Assembly: GCA_017620015.1 (NCBI GenBank)
Contig: JAFZRE010000033.1
Coordinates: 210,530 to 274,529, forward strand
DNA length: 64,000 nucleotides
Source: Bacteroidales bacterium
Lineage (GTDB): Bacteria > Bacteroidota > Bacteroidia > Bacteroidales > ML635J-15
Reading direction: 5' to 3'
A program made the translations under genes and the position numbers. Below, in pieces: positions 18,703-27,919 of the stretch; position 1 is the stretch's first letter; every line of letters starts with the position of its first letter. Below the pieces are notes generated by a model. The model was not told where the DNA came from, did not search any database, and saw only the letters and a program-made list of their open reading frames with translations.

Positions 18703-20822
18703 CAGTCTGCCAATTCCATGTCAATCTGCTTCTTTTCGAGGTTCACATCCGAAATGCGTACTTTCACCTCGTCGCCAAGCCTGTAAATCTTGCCAGTTTC
18801 TATTCCCTGAAGACAATATTCCTCGGCAAAGAACTCGTAATTGTCGTCCATAAGCGTACGAACGTGGACAAGACCTTCGCAAGCCGACTCCTTCAGTTCT
18901 ACAAAGAAACCATATTCCTGAACGCCAGAAATAACGCCGTCGAAAACATCGCCAATCTTGTCCTGCAGGAATTCCGCCTGCTTGTACTTTATGGAACTGC
19001 GCTCCGCCAAAACAGCCTGCTGCTCCTTGAACGAACAATGCTTGCACTTCAACTCAAGGTCTTCGACATCAGGTGTTTGACTACGCATGTAAGCATATAG
19101 CAGACGATGAGTCATCACATCTGGATAACGGCGAATTGGCGAAGTAAAGTGTGTGTAAAAGTCAAATGCCAAACCATAATGACCGATGTTCTTGGTTGAA
19201 TATACAGCCTTTGCCATTGCTCTTACGGCCAGATTTTCAATTATGTTCTGCTCGGGTTTGCCCTTTACATCATTTACCAAACCGTTTAACGAATTAGACA
19301 GCGAAATGCTGTTCGACATATCAATCGAATAACCGAACTGACTAATGAATGTCGAGAAATTTGACAGTTTGTCGTAGTTCGGTTCTGCGTGAACACGGTA
19401 AACGAAAGGTTTGTGCTTCTTGCCAATAAGTTCGGCGACATTGCGGTTCGCCAGAAGCATAAATTCCTCAATCAGATTGTTTGCCTCCTTTGCCTCTTTG
19501 AAATATACGCTTACGGGACGGGCATCTTCGTCAAGTACAAACTTAACTTCCTTATGCTCAAAGTTGAATGCGCCCTTCTGGAAACGAGCCGAACGTAAAA
19601 TCTTTGCCAACTCATTGAGCTTCAATATTTCCTCAGCGAAATCGCCCTTGCCGGTCTCAATAATTTCCTGCGCTTCCTCGTATGCGAAACGACGGTCGGA
19701 CGAAATTATGGTCTTCATCGGCTTGAAACTGAGTACTTCGGCTTTGTCGTTCATCTCGAACACCGCCGAGAAGCAGAACTTGTCCTCGTTTGGACGAAGC
19801 GAGCAAAGGAAATTGCACAATCTTTCGGGCAACATCGGCACGGTGCGGTCAACAAGATAAACGGAAGTTGCTCGATTGAATGCCTCGTCGTCGAGCGGTG
19901 TATTTTCGCGCATATAGTGGGTGACATCGGCAATATGCACACCTATTCTATAATTACCGTTGTCCAATTTTTCAAACGACAACGCATCGTCGAAGTCCTT
20001 TGCATCGGCTGGATCGATTGTAAAAGTCGGTGCATTGCGGAAATCCTCGCGCGTCTTAAGGTCGTAGTCGGTGATTTCAAACTTAATGCGGTTTGCCTCG
20101 CGTTCGATGTCCTCGGAGAATTTTGCAGGAAGTCCGTACTCGGCAAGGATGGCGTGCATCTCGGTGTTGTTGTCGCCGGCTTCGCCAAGCACTTCAATCA
20201 CCTTTCCCACAGGATTCTGACGACCGTTGGGCCATTCCTCAATCTCGACAAGCACCTTCTGGTCTTCCTTGGCTCCCATAAGCCTATCGGATGGAATTAG
20301 AATGTCGTACATAACCTTCTGGCTGTCGGGAATCATAAACGAGTAGTGTCCAGCCGTGCGGATAGTCCCGACAAACTGAGTCCTTGCCCTGTGGATAACC
20401 TCCACGACCTCGCCTTCGAGCCTGTTGCTCGACTTACGTGCATAAAGGCTAACCTTCACGGTATCACCATCGAAGGCCGAATTAAGGTTCTTGAACGAAA
20501 CAAAAATGTCCTCCGACAATTCCTCGCTAGTGACGAAGGCATTGCCGGTCTTAGTAATCTCAAGAGTGCCAACGACTTTGCCCGACTTGGCTTTCAGCTT
20601 GAACTTTCCACGCGAAGCCTCCTTGAGCGTTCCCGCCTTTGTAAGTTCGCACAGAATCTGGTTTATCAATGTCCGCGACGACGGTTCGGTATAGCCCAGT
20701 TTGGTGGAAATCTGCTTGTAGTTGAATTCCTTGTTGGGGTTTTCGTAGAACACGCCCATTATGCCGCTCGTCAAGGTTTTCTTGTCGCGACCTAAATTAT
20801 CATCGTTGCTTCTTCGTGGCAT
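18702..20822 (-). CDS. rnr: Ribonuclease R
   Basis: 3'-5' exoribonuclease of structured RNA. From the ATG at 20820-20822 (MPRRSNDDN) the product has 706 residues. N-terminal winged helix and two cold-shock OB domains, the RNB catalytic domain (FTIDPADAKDFDDALSFE with its aspartates, SVYLVDRTVPMLPERL, HFTSPIRRYPDVMTHRLL), and a C-terminal S1 domain (GDVFDGVISGVQEYGFFVEL). The frame is open 32 codons further upstream, but that segment is hydrophobic and unlike the family. A TAACTTTG element lies at 20846-20853. Confidence 0.95.
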   Translation of the reverse strand: MPRRSNDDNLGRDKKTLTSGIMGVFYENPNKEFNYKQISTKLGYTEPSSRTLINQILCELTKAGTLKEASRGKFKLKAKSGKVVGTLEITKTGNAFVTSEELSEDIFVSFKNLNSAFDGDTVKVSLYARKSSNRLEGEVVEVIHRARTQFVGTIRTAGHYSFMIPDSQKVMYDILIPSDRLMGAKEDQKVLVEIEEWPNGRQNPVGKVIEVLGEAGDNNTEMHAILAEYGLPAKFSEDIEREANRIKFEITDYDLKTREDFRNAPTFTIDPADAKDFDDALSFEKLDNGNYRIGVHIADVTHYMRENTPLDDEAFNRATSVYLVDRTVPMLPERLCNFLCSLRPNEDKFCFSAVFEMNDKAEVLSFKPMKTIISSDRRFAYEEAQEIIETGKGDFAEEILKLNELAKILRSARFQKGAFNFEHKEVKFVLDEDARPVSVYFKEAKEANNLIEEFMLLANRNVAELIGKKHKPFVYRVHAEPNYDKLSNFSTFISQFGYSIDMSNSISLSNSLNGLVNDVKGKPEQNIIENLAVRAMAKAVYSTKNIGHYGLAFDFYTHFTSPIRRYPDVMTHRLLYAYMRSQTPDVEDLELKCKHCSFKEQQAVLAERSSIKYKQAEFLQDKIGDVFDGVISGVQEYGFFVELKESACEGLVHVRTLMDDNYEFFAEEYCLQGIETGKIYRLGDEVKVRISDVNLEKKQIDMELAD

Positions 20823-20845
20823 AGTAATCGTTAATTTTTGCAGTG

Positions 20846-20853
20846 CAAAGTTA
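20846..20853 (-). promoter_or_regulatory. -7 element of rnr
   Basis: TAACTTTG on the minus strand, 23 bases before the chosen rnr start; it supports that start over the longer frame. Confidence 0.5.
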
Positions 20854-20904
20854 CAACAAAAAATATTGGAGACTGCTAAAATATAAATATTGTTGTAAAT
20901 GATG

Positions 20905-20993
20905 TATCTTTGCCCCAAAATACGGTTAATGAAAACATGTGATTGTGTATTGTATAATTTATGTTCAGTCTATTCAAAGGGAATTCCATTCCC
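20905..20993 (+). promoter_or_regulatory. Promoter and hairpin ahead of the HUH transposase
   Basis: TATCTTTG (20905-20912) fits the -7 consensus. Further on, GGGAAT (20979-20984) and ATTCCC (20988-20993) form a 6 bp hairpin with a 3-base loop, 22 bases before the start codon. The string ATTCCATTCCC of its right half recurs at about 22139-22149 after the gene. Small hairpins on both sides are what REP-associated transposases recognise, but two short matches are weak evidence. Confidence 0.4.
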
Positions 20994-21015
20994 GCACCAA
21001 TAAAGCAAACATCCT

Positions 21016-22038
21016 ATGACTAGCACACCTCTACAATTTCCATCCAACGAATCATTTTCTTGGTTGCAACCAGGAGCATGGCGGAATCCTTGTATTGTAC
21101 ATGTAACTATGGTAGCCCAATCACGACAGCCTATTTTTGGAACACTTATTCATGATGGGACAAAAGCCGTAGTGGAAAAAACACCGATAGGTTGGGTTCT
21201 CGTAAATCAGCAACGGCGCATGCTTGAACTTTGTCCCGAAATAAAAATCCTTGCCGACAAAGTTATGCCAGACCATCATCACATTGTTATACAGGTTATG
21301 CATACGATGTCTCGTAGTATAAAAGAAGTTGTGCGCGGATATATGCAGGGTTGCAAGGCAGAAGCTCGTAAGTTGGGATTTGTCGGCAATCTATACGATG
21401 CTCCACCATACTATCGCGTACTGACGCACAAGGGACAACTTAAATCAATGATAGAATATGTATATGCAAACGCAGAACGTTCATGGCAACGCAAACAGAA
21501 TCCTGACCTTTTCAGAATCCATAGGCAGACTGAAGTTTGCGATTTGCTGTTTACCTCGTTGGGCAATCATTTTCTGCTGGATTGGCCAAATCGGCAATTG
21601 GTTGAAATGTCGCGTTCCGCCACAGATGAGCAGATAGAACAACTATTGCAATACACATTGACACAAGCAGGCAATGGTGCAGTAACATATACAGCAGCTA
21701 TTAGCAAAGGTGAGCAGTTGATTGCGCGTACAATTCGAGAACAAGGTTTTCCTTTGGTTGTTCTTCTAAACAATGGCTTTCCAGAAAACGGTTCTAAGCA
21801 AGAACGGTTTTACAAGCCTGGCGGTGTTTATTTTGAGGCATGCTCGAAAGGACAACTATTGCTTTTAGAACCATTTGAACAAACATTCTTGGATGCTTCT
21901 ATTCGTCAGGCTACAGAACAAGTGCTTTGCAGCAAGGCAGAGGCAAAGCATTATAGTTATACTGGAATATCAGTTGAATCACAGCGGTATCGTTTTGTTG
22001 CACTAAATGAAATAGGCCGGCGTATTGTAGAAAGGTAG
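21016..22038 (+). CDS. REP-associated-type HUH transposase fused to a DprA/SLOG-like domain
   Basis: 340 residues. N-terminal Y1 (IS200-like) domain: strand IVHVTMVAQSRQPIF (27-41), the HUH core KVMPDHHHIVIQV (82-94; H87, H89), and a tyrosine helix SMIEYVYANAERSW (144-157; Tyr148 or Tyr150 catalytic). The second half is not part of the usual RAYT protein. Residues about 215-290 (QAGNGAVTYTAAISKGEQL, FPLVVLLNNGFPE, FYKPGGVYFEACSKGQLLLLEP) resemble the Rossmann-like DprA/SLOG fold: a glycine loop, the TAAISKGE helix, VVLL.NG, then ...G.LLLLE.P. Single plus-strand gene flanked by non-coding structured DNA. The HUH call is firm; the SLOG call is an inference from pattern. Confidence 0.75.
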   Translation: MTSTPLQFPSNESFSWLQPGAWRNPCIVHVTMVAQSRQPIFGTLIHDGTKAVVEKTPIGWVLVNQQRRMLELCPEIKILADKVMPDHHHIVIQVMHTMSRSIKEVVRGYMQGCKAEARKLGFVGNLYDAPPYYRVLTHKGQLKSMIEYVYANAERSWQRKQNPDLFRIHRQTEVCDLLFTSLGNHFLLDWPNRQLVEMSRSATDEQIEQLLQYTLTQAGNGAVTYTAAISKGEQLIARTIREQGFPLVVLLNNGFPENGSKQERFYKPGGVYFEACSKGQLLLLEPFEQTFLDASIRQATEQVLCSKAEAKHYSYTGISVESQRYRFVALNEIGRRIVER

Positions 22039-22444
22039 GGTTTGGTAAGGCGCGGATAGAATCCGCTGTAAGGGACGGAACATTTGGACTATTGCGCCAA
22101 AGCATCCCAAAACATTACCTCTAAAAAAAATTTTGCCATTCCATTCCCTTTTCCTATTTTTGCCATTGGTTTGGCGATGAACCAAGCCGTACATATTGAT
22201 TAACGAAGCGTTATGCTCGTCTTGTGATTGGAAACGTGAGAAATTTTCAAAAGAATGCAAGAGGGCGTAAGAGGCTCGCGTATATGCGTGGGCTGTTTTA
22301 CTCCAATCTTCATTCAAGGTAATCTCACGACCTCCAATCAAAGATATGGTATATCAGTGCCACGCTTCTTTTGTGTGTTTAATTGCCTGTTAGGTACTGA
22401 TGGGCAGAAAAGGTTGCGCCCGACACTAATAAGGGATATGAAAG
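22039..22444. other. 406-base gene-poor region with a large inverted repeat
   Basis: TGATTGGAaacGTGAGA (22225-22241) pairs with TCTCACgaccTCCAATCA (22323-22340) around 81 bases that hold a smaller palindrome (CGCGTATATGCG, near 22279). On the minus strand a frame stays open for 113 codons (22003-22341), overlapping the 3' end of the transposase gene. It may be a structured RNA, a transposase target, or a relic. No start-proximal promoter could be assigned with confidence. Confidence 0.45.
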
Positions 22445-23050
22445 ATGAGATTTATATTGAGTTTATTAATGTGCTTAATAAGCTTTGGCGTATTTGCACA
22501 GGAATCGAAGGTAATAAAACACTATTCTTTTCTTGGTATAGAAATGAATATGAAGGTTGATGAATTTGCGATTAAACTTATACAAGAAAAAGGATATGAA
22601 GTTTTGTATGTGCCAGATGATAGCACGGCTTATATTCTTGGAGGGCAATTTGCTGGTATAGAAGATTGTAAAATCTTTGTTTTAGGAACTCCCAAAACTA
22701 AAACAGTATGGAAAGTTGCAGTTTCTTTTCCCGATAAGAAATCTTGGTATAGTGTAAAAAGTGATTATATTAAATTAGTAGATTCGTACAAAAAGAAATA
22801 TGGCAAACCTGATATACATAAAGAATTTTTCACATCTCCTTATGAAGATGGAGATGGATATGAGATGACAGCAATTTCTTTAGAAAAATGCCATTATATA
22901 ACCATTTTTGAAAAGGATGATGTTATGATTGGAATAAATATAGATAATGGCAATAATAGAACTGCACATGTTATGGTTACTTATGAAGATATTATTAATA
23001 AAAAATTGACGGAAAAAGAAAAAAATGAGATTATTGATGATGACATATAA
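22445..23050 (+). CDS. Secreted protein of unknown function
   Basis: 201 residues with a clear signal peptide (MRFILSLLMCLISFGVFAQ, cleavage after AQ). The mature part is of mixed alpha/beta composition (HYSFLGIEMNMKVDEFAIKLIQEKGYEV, YGKPDIHKEFFTSPYEDGDGYEM) and ends in an acidic, lysine-rich helix. The pattern of a short motif followed by YKKKYGKP resembles small envelope proteins of Bacteroidota, but I do not recognise the family. It is markedly more AT-rich than its neighbours, which fits an accessory gene. Confidence 0.7.
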   Translation: MRFILSLLMCLISFGVFAQESKVIKHYSFLGIEMNMKVDEFAIKLIQEKGYEVLYVPDDSTAYILGGQFAGIEDCKIFVLGTPKTKTVWKVAVSFPDKKSWYSVKSDYIKLVDSYKKKYGKPDIHKEFFTSPYEDGDGYEMTAISLEKCHYITIFEKDDVMIGINIDNGNNRTAHVMVTYEDIINKKLTEKEKNEIIDDDI

Positions 23051-23147
23051 AATTTGATATCAGAACAAACGATTAATGAACATTCTATCTGAATCTTAAA
23101 ATAGAATATGATAGGTTAAGCGATAGCTATAGCATGCTTATAATAAT

Positions 23148-23182
23148 AACGGCAGTGAACTATGAAGGCTGCCGTTTTTTTT
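23148..23182. terminator. Terminator after the secreted protein
   Basis: AACGGCAG (23148-23155) pairs with CTGCCGTT (23169-23176) around 13 bases, followed by eight T. The opposite strand lacks a good T run. Confidence 0.75.
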
Positions 23183-23308
23183 ACAGCAACGGTGTCATAT
23201 ACAACGGCAAGTATGTGACGCCGTTCTCAACTTTGTAGTCAGCGGCGTGGATTTTTGAGTATGTTTTTGCGAAGAATTTATAACAGAATATTTGATTTGG
23301 TGAATTTT
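23181..23308 (-). pseudogene. Possible C-terminal gene remnant
   Basis: A minus-strand frame of about 40 codons reads ...FAKTYSKIHAADYKVENG and then VTYLPLYMTPLL before a TAA at 23181-23183. It has the composition of a real protein terminus but no start region: a stop lies at about 23309. It may be the end of a lost enzyme. The rest of the 432-base gap 23051-23482 holds the terminator above and AT-rich DNA with a repeated GAGATTTTT word near 23360-23400. Confidence 0.3.
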
Positions 23309-23482
23309 ATTGATAATCAGTGCGTTAATTATTATACAATGCTTTATCACGCACCTTTTTGAGATTTTTTAATCGCTCATTTTACACCTTTTTTGAGATT
23401 TTTGAGCAAATTATTTTGAAAAAAAATTGTCAAAAAAAATACAGAGACAATATGCCCCTGCATTTTTTCAATCTATTACAAT

Positions 23483-24505
23483 TTAAAACAATGTATTCTG
23501 TGTTCCTGGCATAAACTTGTTCAAGTGCCTGTAGGCCTTTTCGGTGGCTTCGCGTCCCCGTGGGGTGCGCTTTATGAAGCCTTCCATTATCAGGAACGGC
23601 TCATAGACTTCCTCCAAGGTACCTTCGTCTTCGCCAACTGCTGTTGCAATGGTCTTCAGACCAACTGGACCGCCACCGAACTTCTCGATGATTGTAAGCA
23701 GAATCTTGTTGTCCTGCTCGTCGAGGCCGTACTGGTCGATGTTGAGAGCCGACAGCGAATGCTTTGCAATTGGAAGGTCAATGCTTCCGTTGCCAATCAC
23801 CTGCGCAAAGTCGCGGACACGACGCAGCAAGGCATTTGCAATACGTGGTGTACCACGGCTACGGCGTGAAATCTCGAATGTGGCATCTTCCGTAATCTGC
23901 ACGTTAAGCAATGAAGCAGAACGTTTTACAATCTTACAAAGCACATCGGCGGTATAGTACTGCAAGTGGCAGTTGATACCGAAACGCGCACGCAAAGGAC
24001 TTGTCAGCAAGCCCGAACGGGTTGTCGCACCGATAAGTGTAAACGGTTCAAGCGGAATCTGTACCGAACGTGCCGCAGGACCTTTGTCGATAAGTATGTC
24101 GATGCGGAAATCCTCCATTGCCGAGTACAAATATTCCTCGACAAGCGGATTCAAGCGGTGAATTTCATCGATGAAAAGTACATCGTTCTTTTCAAGACTT
24201 GTAAGAAGTCCAGCAAGGTCGCCAGGCTTGTCGAGCACCGGTCCCGATGTGGTCTTGAAACCGACGCCAAGTTCGTTTGCAATAATGTTTGCAAGCGTAG
24301 TTTTGCCAAGTCCCGGAGGGCCGTGCAGCAAAACATGGTCGAGAGCCTCCTCGCGCATCTTGGCGGCCTTCACAAAAACCTGAAGGTTCTCAACGATATT
24401 TGATTGCCCGTTGAAGTCATCGAATTCGAGCGGTCGCAGAGCTTTTTCAAACTCTTTTTCCGCAGAAGTCATGGTTTCCTCTTCGGGACGCACATAGTTG
24501 TTCAT
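23483..24505 (-). CDS. ruvB: Holliday junction branch migration helicase RuvB
   Basis: Motor of RuvABC. 340 residues with Walker [10 protein letters not shown] (64-72), Walker [10 protein letters not shown], sensor 1 GATTR, the arginine finger region RARFG, and the C-terminal winged helix ([24 protein letters not shown]). Neither ruvA nor ruvC is adjacent, as is common in Bacteroidota. Divergent from the CLC gene. Confidence 0.97.
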   Translation of the reverse strand: MNNYVRPEEETMTSAEKEFEKALRPLEFDDFNGQSNIVENLQVFVKAAKMREEALDHVLLHGPPGLGKTTLANIIANELGVGFKTTSGPVLDKPGDLAGLLTSLEKNDVLFIDEIHRLNPLVEEYLYSAMEDFRIDILIDKGPAARSVQIPLEPFTLIGATTRSGLLTSPLRARFGINCHLQYYTADVLCKIVKRSASLLNVQITEDATFEISRRSRGTPRIANALLRRVRDFAQVIGNGSIDLPIAKHSLSALNIDQYGLDEQDNKILLTIIEKFGGGPVGLKTIATAVGEDEGTLEEVYEPFLIMEGFIKRTPRGREATEKAYRHLNKFMPGTQNTLF

Positions 24506-24521
24506 AGTAGTAAATTTGTTG

Positions 24522-24529
24522 CAAAGTTA
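24522..24529 (-). promoter_or_regulatory. -7 element of ruvB
   Basis: TAACTTTG on the minus strand, 16 bases before the ruvB start. Confidence 0.45.
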
Positions 24530-24613
24530 CACAAAATAAATGATTGTTTTCACGATGACGACTGCCACATATAGACATTTTATCAACAACAGACGCCACA
24601 TAAATTTATTTTT

Positions 24614-26488
24614 ATGCTCACTTTTCAAATGAACAGCAAGCTTTTTTCAAAAAAAATATTAGAATTTGAAAAAAAAGTCCCATATTCGCGACCGATTTGT
24701 GAAATGAAGACAAATTTTAAGGAACGGTACCGTAAATTCATGTTCTGGCGTGTACGAAACATGTCGGACAGAACCTTCATGACCATTCTCGCCTTCATCG
24801 TAGGCATAGCCGTGGGACTGGCTGCCGTAGTCATGAAAAACTCGGTGCACCTTGTCCGCGAACTGGTTATCACAATCATCGACACGACACATATACATTA
24901 TCTGTTCTTCATATTCCCTGCTATTGGAATACTGCTGACCTTAATCTTCGTAAAGGTATTCATCAAGAAAAAGCTTGGACACGGCATACCGATGGTCCTT
25001 TACAACATGTCGCAGAACGAAGGCCGCATACCGAAGCACAACATGTTTTCGCGTATCATAGGCAGTTCGCTTACCGTTGGTTTCGGCGGTTCGGTCGGAC
25101 TGGAAGGCCCGATTGTCGCAACCGGTGCCGCAATCGGCAGCAATATGGGACAGCTTTTCCACTTGAAATACAAGCAGGTAATACTGCTGATTGCCTGTGC
25201 ATCTGCTGGTGCTATCGCCTCTATATTCAAGGCTCCGATTGCGGGTATAATCTTCTCGATGGAAGTCATGATGCTCGACCTTTCAACCGCCTCGTTGTTA
25301 CCATTGCTCGCGGCATCAATTTCGGCAACGCTGACATCATACCTCTTCCTCGGACAAAATGTCGTATATCCAGTTGAACATACCGACCCGTTCATGCTCC
25401 GCGACACCGGATTCCTGGTGGTATTCGGAATTCTGTGCGGACTGCTATCACTTTATTTCTCAAAGCTTTACCTAGCTCAAAACAACTGGTTCAAGAAGAT
25501 AAAGAACGACTGGGTAAAGTTCGCAATCGGCTCTGTTGCTCTAGGTCTGCTCGTATTCCTTTTCCCTACATTGTACGGCGAAGGCTTCGAAACAATAAAT
25601 GCCGCATTGCGTGGCGATTTCAGCGTAATATTCGCAAGCACATTCTATTCCTCGATGCCGATTCTGCAATCGTTCTGGGGAATTGCAATCATATTGCTAC
25701 TAATTATACTGCTGAAAGTCTTTGCTACAGGATGTACTTTTGGGGCTGGCGGTGCTGGCGGAATATTCGCACCATCGCTGTTCCTTGGTGCTATACTCGG
25801 ATTGCTTTACGCTCACATCTGCCAATCGTTAGGCTTTGAAATTTCAGTCGGCAACTACGCACTTATCGGCATGGCTGGTCTTATCGGCGGCATAATGCAC
25901 GCACCATTCACGGCAATATTCCTTATCGCCGAACTTACAGGCGGCTATTCGCTGTTTGTACCACTGATGATTGTATCAACCATCTCCTATTTCGTGACAC
26001 GTGCGGCAATGCCCAACTCTGTTTACACAATTCTTCTGGCAAAACGCGGCGAACTCCTTACCCACAATGCCGACCGCAACATGCTCGCAATGATGAAGCT
26101 GGAACAGTACATCGAACGCAACTTCCTCACCATTCACGAAGACGCGACACTGAGAGACTTAACCAAGGTAATCTCTCATTCGACACGTACAATCTACGTT
26201 GTAGTCGATTCCGAAAATAACTTCAAGGGACTTGTATGGCTCGACCAGATTAAGCACTTGATTTTCAAGACAGAGATGTACGACACCACCAAGGTTAAAG
26301 ACTTGATGTTCTACCCATCGACAACCATCGAATACGGAATGAGCGTACAGGAAGCCGCCGAACTTTTCGAAAATTCCAACAACTACAACATCGTTGTCAT
26401 CGACAAGGGCAAATACGTCGGATTTGTTTCCCGCGCCACCATTTTCTCCAACTACAGGAAGATGATTAAGGAATTTGCAAACGATTAA
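24614..26488 (+). CDS. CLC-type chloride channel or H+/Cl- antiporter with CBS pair
   Basis: 624 residues. About ten membrane helices carry the CLC selectivity motifs: GFGGSVGLEGPIV (the gating glutamate is present, favouring an antiporter), GAGGAGGIFAPSLFLGA, and the region around HAPFTAIFLIAELTGGY. Two CBS domains follow (about 500-615: LTIHEDATLRDL...; LMFYPSTTIEYGMSVQEAAEL). The first 30 residues before MKTNFKERYRKF are poorly conserved in character, so translation may start at the ATG at 24704. Alone in its transcription unit. Confidence 0.92.
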   Translation: MLTFQMNSKLFSKKILEFEKKVPYSRPICEMKTNFKERYRKFMFWRVRNMSDRTFMTILAFIVGIAVGLAAVVMKNSVHLVRELVITIIDTTHIHYLFFIFPAIGILLTLIFVKVFIKKKLGHGIPMVLYNMSQNEGRIPKHNMFSRIIGSSLTVGFGGSVGLEGPIVATGAAIGSNMGQLFHLKYKQVILLIACASAGAIASIFKAPIAGIIFSMEVMMLDLSTASLLPLLAASISATLTSYLFLGQNVVYPVEHTDPFMLRDTGFLVVFGILCGLLSLYFSKLYLAQNNWFKKIKNDWVKFAIGSVALGLLVFLFPTLYGEGFETINAALRGDFSVIFASTFYSSMPILQSFWGIAIILLLIILLKVFATGCTFGAGGAGGIFAPSLFLGAILGLLYAHICQSLGFEISVGNYALIGMAGLIGGIMHAPFTAIFLIAELTGGYSLFVPLMIVSTISYFVTRAAMPNSVYTILLAKRGELLTHNADRNMLAMMKLEQYIERNFLTIHEDATLRDLTKVISHSTRTIYVVVDSENNFKGLVWLDQIKHLIFKTEMYDTTKVKDLMFYPSTTIEYGMSVQEAAELFENSNNYNIVVIDKGKYVGFVSRATIFSNYRKMIKEFAND

Positions 26489-26660
26489 TGAGGCGAACAG
26501 GCTAACAGAAGCGCAGTCTAACAGCCATACAAAAAATGCAATAAAACAGCAGGACTGTTAGACTGTAAGACTGTTAGACTGTAAGACCGTTAGACTGTAA
26601 GACCGTTAGACTGTTAGCCTGTGAGCCTGCAGACTGCAAGCCTTCTTACTTCAAACATCG
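26489..26660. repeat. Tandem 16-mer array after the CLC gene
   Basis: From 26551 the unit TTAGACTGTAAGAC(T/C)G repeats three times head to tail and decays into AGCCTGTGAGCCTGCAGACTGCAAGCC. The words AGACTG, CAGTCTAACAG and GTCTAACGGTC also occur in the gaps at 13680-13730 and 48800-48850, on either strand. No coding frame. Confidence 0.85.
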
Positions 26661-26710
26661 CTCTGTTGACAAAAGTTTTGTGATAGTGTTTTTTCTCATT
26701 TATTTATAGG

Positions 26711-26718
26711 TACATTTG
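26711..26718 (+). promoter_or_regulatory. -7 element of the malate/lactate dehydrogenase gene
   Basis: TACATTTG, 22 bases before the ATG at 26741. Confidence 0.5.
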
Positions 26719-26740
26719 CAAAAAATAAAATTTACAGAAA

Positions 26741-27847
26741 ATGAGACATTTAGATTTTGATACATTGCACCTTTTCAGCGTAGAATCGCTAAAGAAAGCA
26801 GGTGTTCCCGAAAACGATGCGGAAGTTATAGCCGATGTCCTTCTCGAAGCCGACAAGCTCGGAATCGACTCGCACGGAATCAACCGACTGAAACCTATAT
26901 ACTTGGACAGAATCAAGGCTGGAATAGTAAACCCAGTTACCAAAGTTGACATTCTGCGCGAAAGTCCAACTACCGCCCTACTCGACGCCAACAACGGCAT
27001 GGGACATGTCGTTTCGAAGCAAGCTATGCAGATGGCTATCGACAAGGCCAAGAAATTCGGCATGGGTATGGTTGCCGTTCGCAATAGTTCGCACTACGGA
27101 ATTGCTGGTTACTACGGTCTTATGGCTGCTCGCGAAGGCATGATCGGTCTTACTGGCACAAACGCCCGTCCATCGATTGCTCCGACTTTCGGCGTTGAAA
27201 ACATGCTCGGCACCAACCCGCTAACATTCGTAATCCCCACCGACGAAGAATTTCCGTTCTTCCTCGACTGCGCGACATCGGTAAGCCAGCGCGGAAAATT
27301 CGAATACTACGCCAAAGTCGGCAAAGACCTGCCCAAAGGCTGGTGCATTGACCGCGAAGGCAACTCCAAGACCAATTCCGTTGAAGTACTCGACGACCTT
27401 GTAAAAGGCAAGGCTGCACTTGCTCCGCTCGGTGGAATCGGCGAAGAAACAGCAGGTTACAAGGGTTACGGCTACGCAACTGTCGTTGAAATCCTGTCGT
27501 CGGCATTGCAGTGTGGCGGATACATGAAGGCACTCACCGGTCTTGACGAAAACGGCAACAAGAAGCCTTACCGCCTCGGACATTTCTTCATCGCAATAAA
27601 TGTTGAAACCTTCCAGGACCTCGATGTCTTCAAGAAAAATGCCGGAAATCTGCTCCGCGACCTCCGCAACTCACAGAAAATGCCAGGACACGACCGCATT
27701 TACACCGCAGGCGAAAAGGAATACGAAAACTTCCTCGTCCGCAGCAAGAACGGAGTTCCGATCCCAGATTCCCTTTGGGAAGAAATGATTGGCGTGACCA
27801 AGGATTACAAACTCGACAAGTTCTACAAACTGTTCGGTTTGGAATAA
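26741..27847 (+). CDS. Malate/L-lactate dehydrogenase family oxidoreductase (LDH2/YlbC fold)
   Basis: NAD(P)-dependent 2-hydroxyacid oxidoreductase of 368 residues. Family signatures: DKLGIDSHGINRLKPIYLDRIKAG (substrate arginines and the catalytic SHG histidine), NNGMGHV, VRNSSHYGIAGYY (second His), GTNARPSIAPTFG, LGTNPLTFVIPT, and PLGGIGEETAGYKGYGYATVVEIL. The substrate (malate, lactate, ureidoglycolate or other) cannot be fixed from sequence. Monocistronic, ending at a bidirectional terminator. Confidence 0.9.
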   Translation: MRHLDFDTLHLFSVESLKKAGVPENDAEVIADVLLEADKLGIDSHGINRLKPIYLDRIKAGIVNPVTKVDILRESPTTALLDANNGMGHVVSKQAMQMAIDKAKKFGMGMVAVRNSSHYGIAGYYGLMAAREGMIGLTGTNARPSIAPTFGVENMLGTNPLTFVIPTDEEFPFFLDCATSVSQRGKFEYYAKVGKDLPKGWCIDREGNSKTNSVEVLDDLVKGKAALAPLGGIGEETAGYKGYGYATVVEILSSALQCGGYMKALTGLDENGNKKPYRLGHFFIAINVETFQDLDVFKKNAGNLLRDLRNSQKMPGHDRIYTAGEKEYENFLVRSKNGVPIPDSLWEEMIGVTKDYKLDKFYKLFGLE

Positions 27848-27862
27848 ACAACGACAAACAAA

Positions 27863-27904
27863 AATAACAAAAAGATGCATCATAAGTGCATCTTTTTTGT
27901 TATT
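27863..27904. terminator. Bidirectional terminator
   Basis: AATAACAAAAAGATGCA (27863-27879) is complementary, apart from a slip in the T run, to TGCATCTTTTTTGTTATT (27887-27904) around a 7-base loop. It serves the convergent dehydrogenase and flavoprotein genes. Confidence 0.88.
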
Positions 27905-27919
27905 ACAATCTATAAATCA

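Noticed and set aside
18702..20918. RNase R starting at 20918
   Set aside because: The extra 32 residues are hydrophobic and unlike the family, and a -7 promoter element lies inside them at 20846-20853.
22003..22341. 113-codon minus-strand frame as a gene
   Set aside because: It overlaps the 3' end of the HUH gene and contains the large inverted repeat; I could not support it with a start signal or a certain family, so it is only mentioned as a possibility.
26551..26640. CRISPR-like array of TTAGACTGTAAGACCG units
   Set aside because: Units are contiguous 16-mers with no unique spacers and no cas genes nearby.
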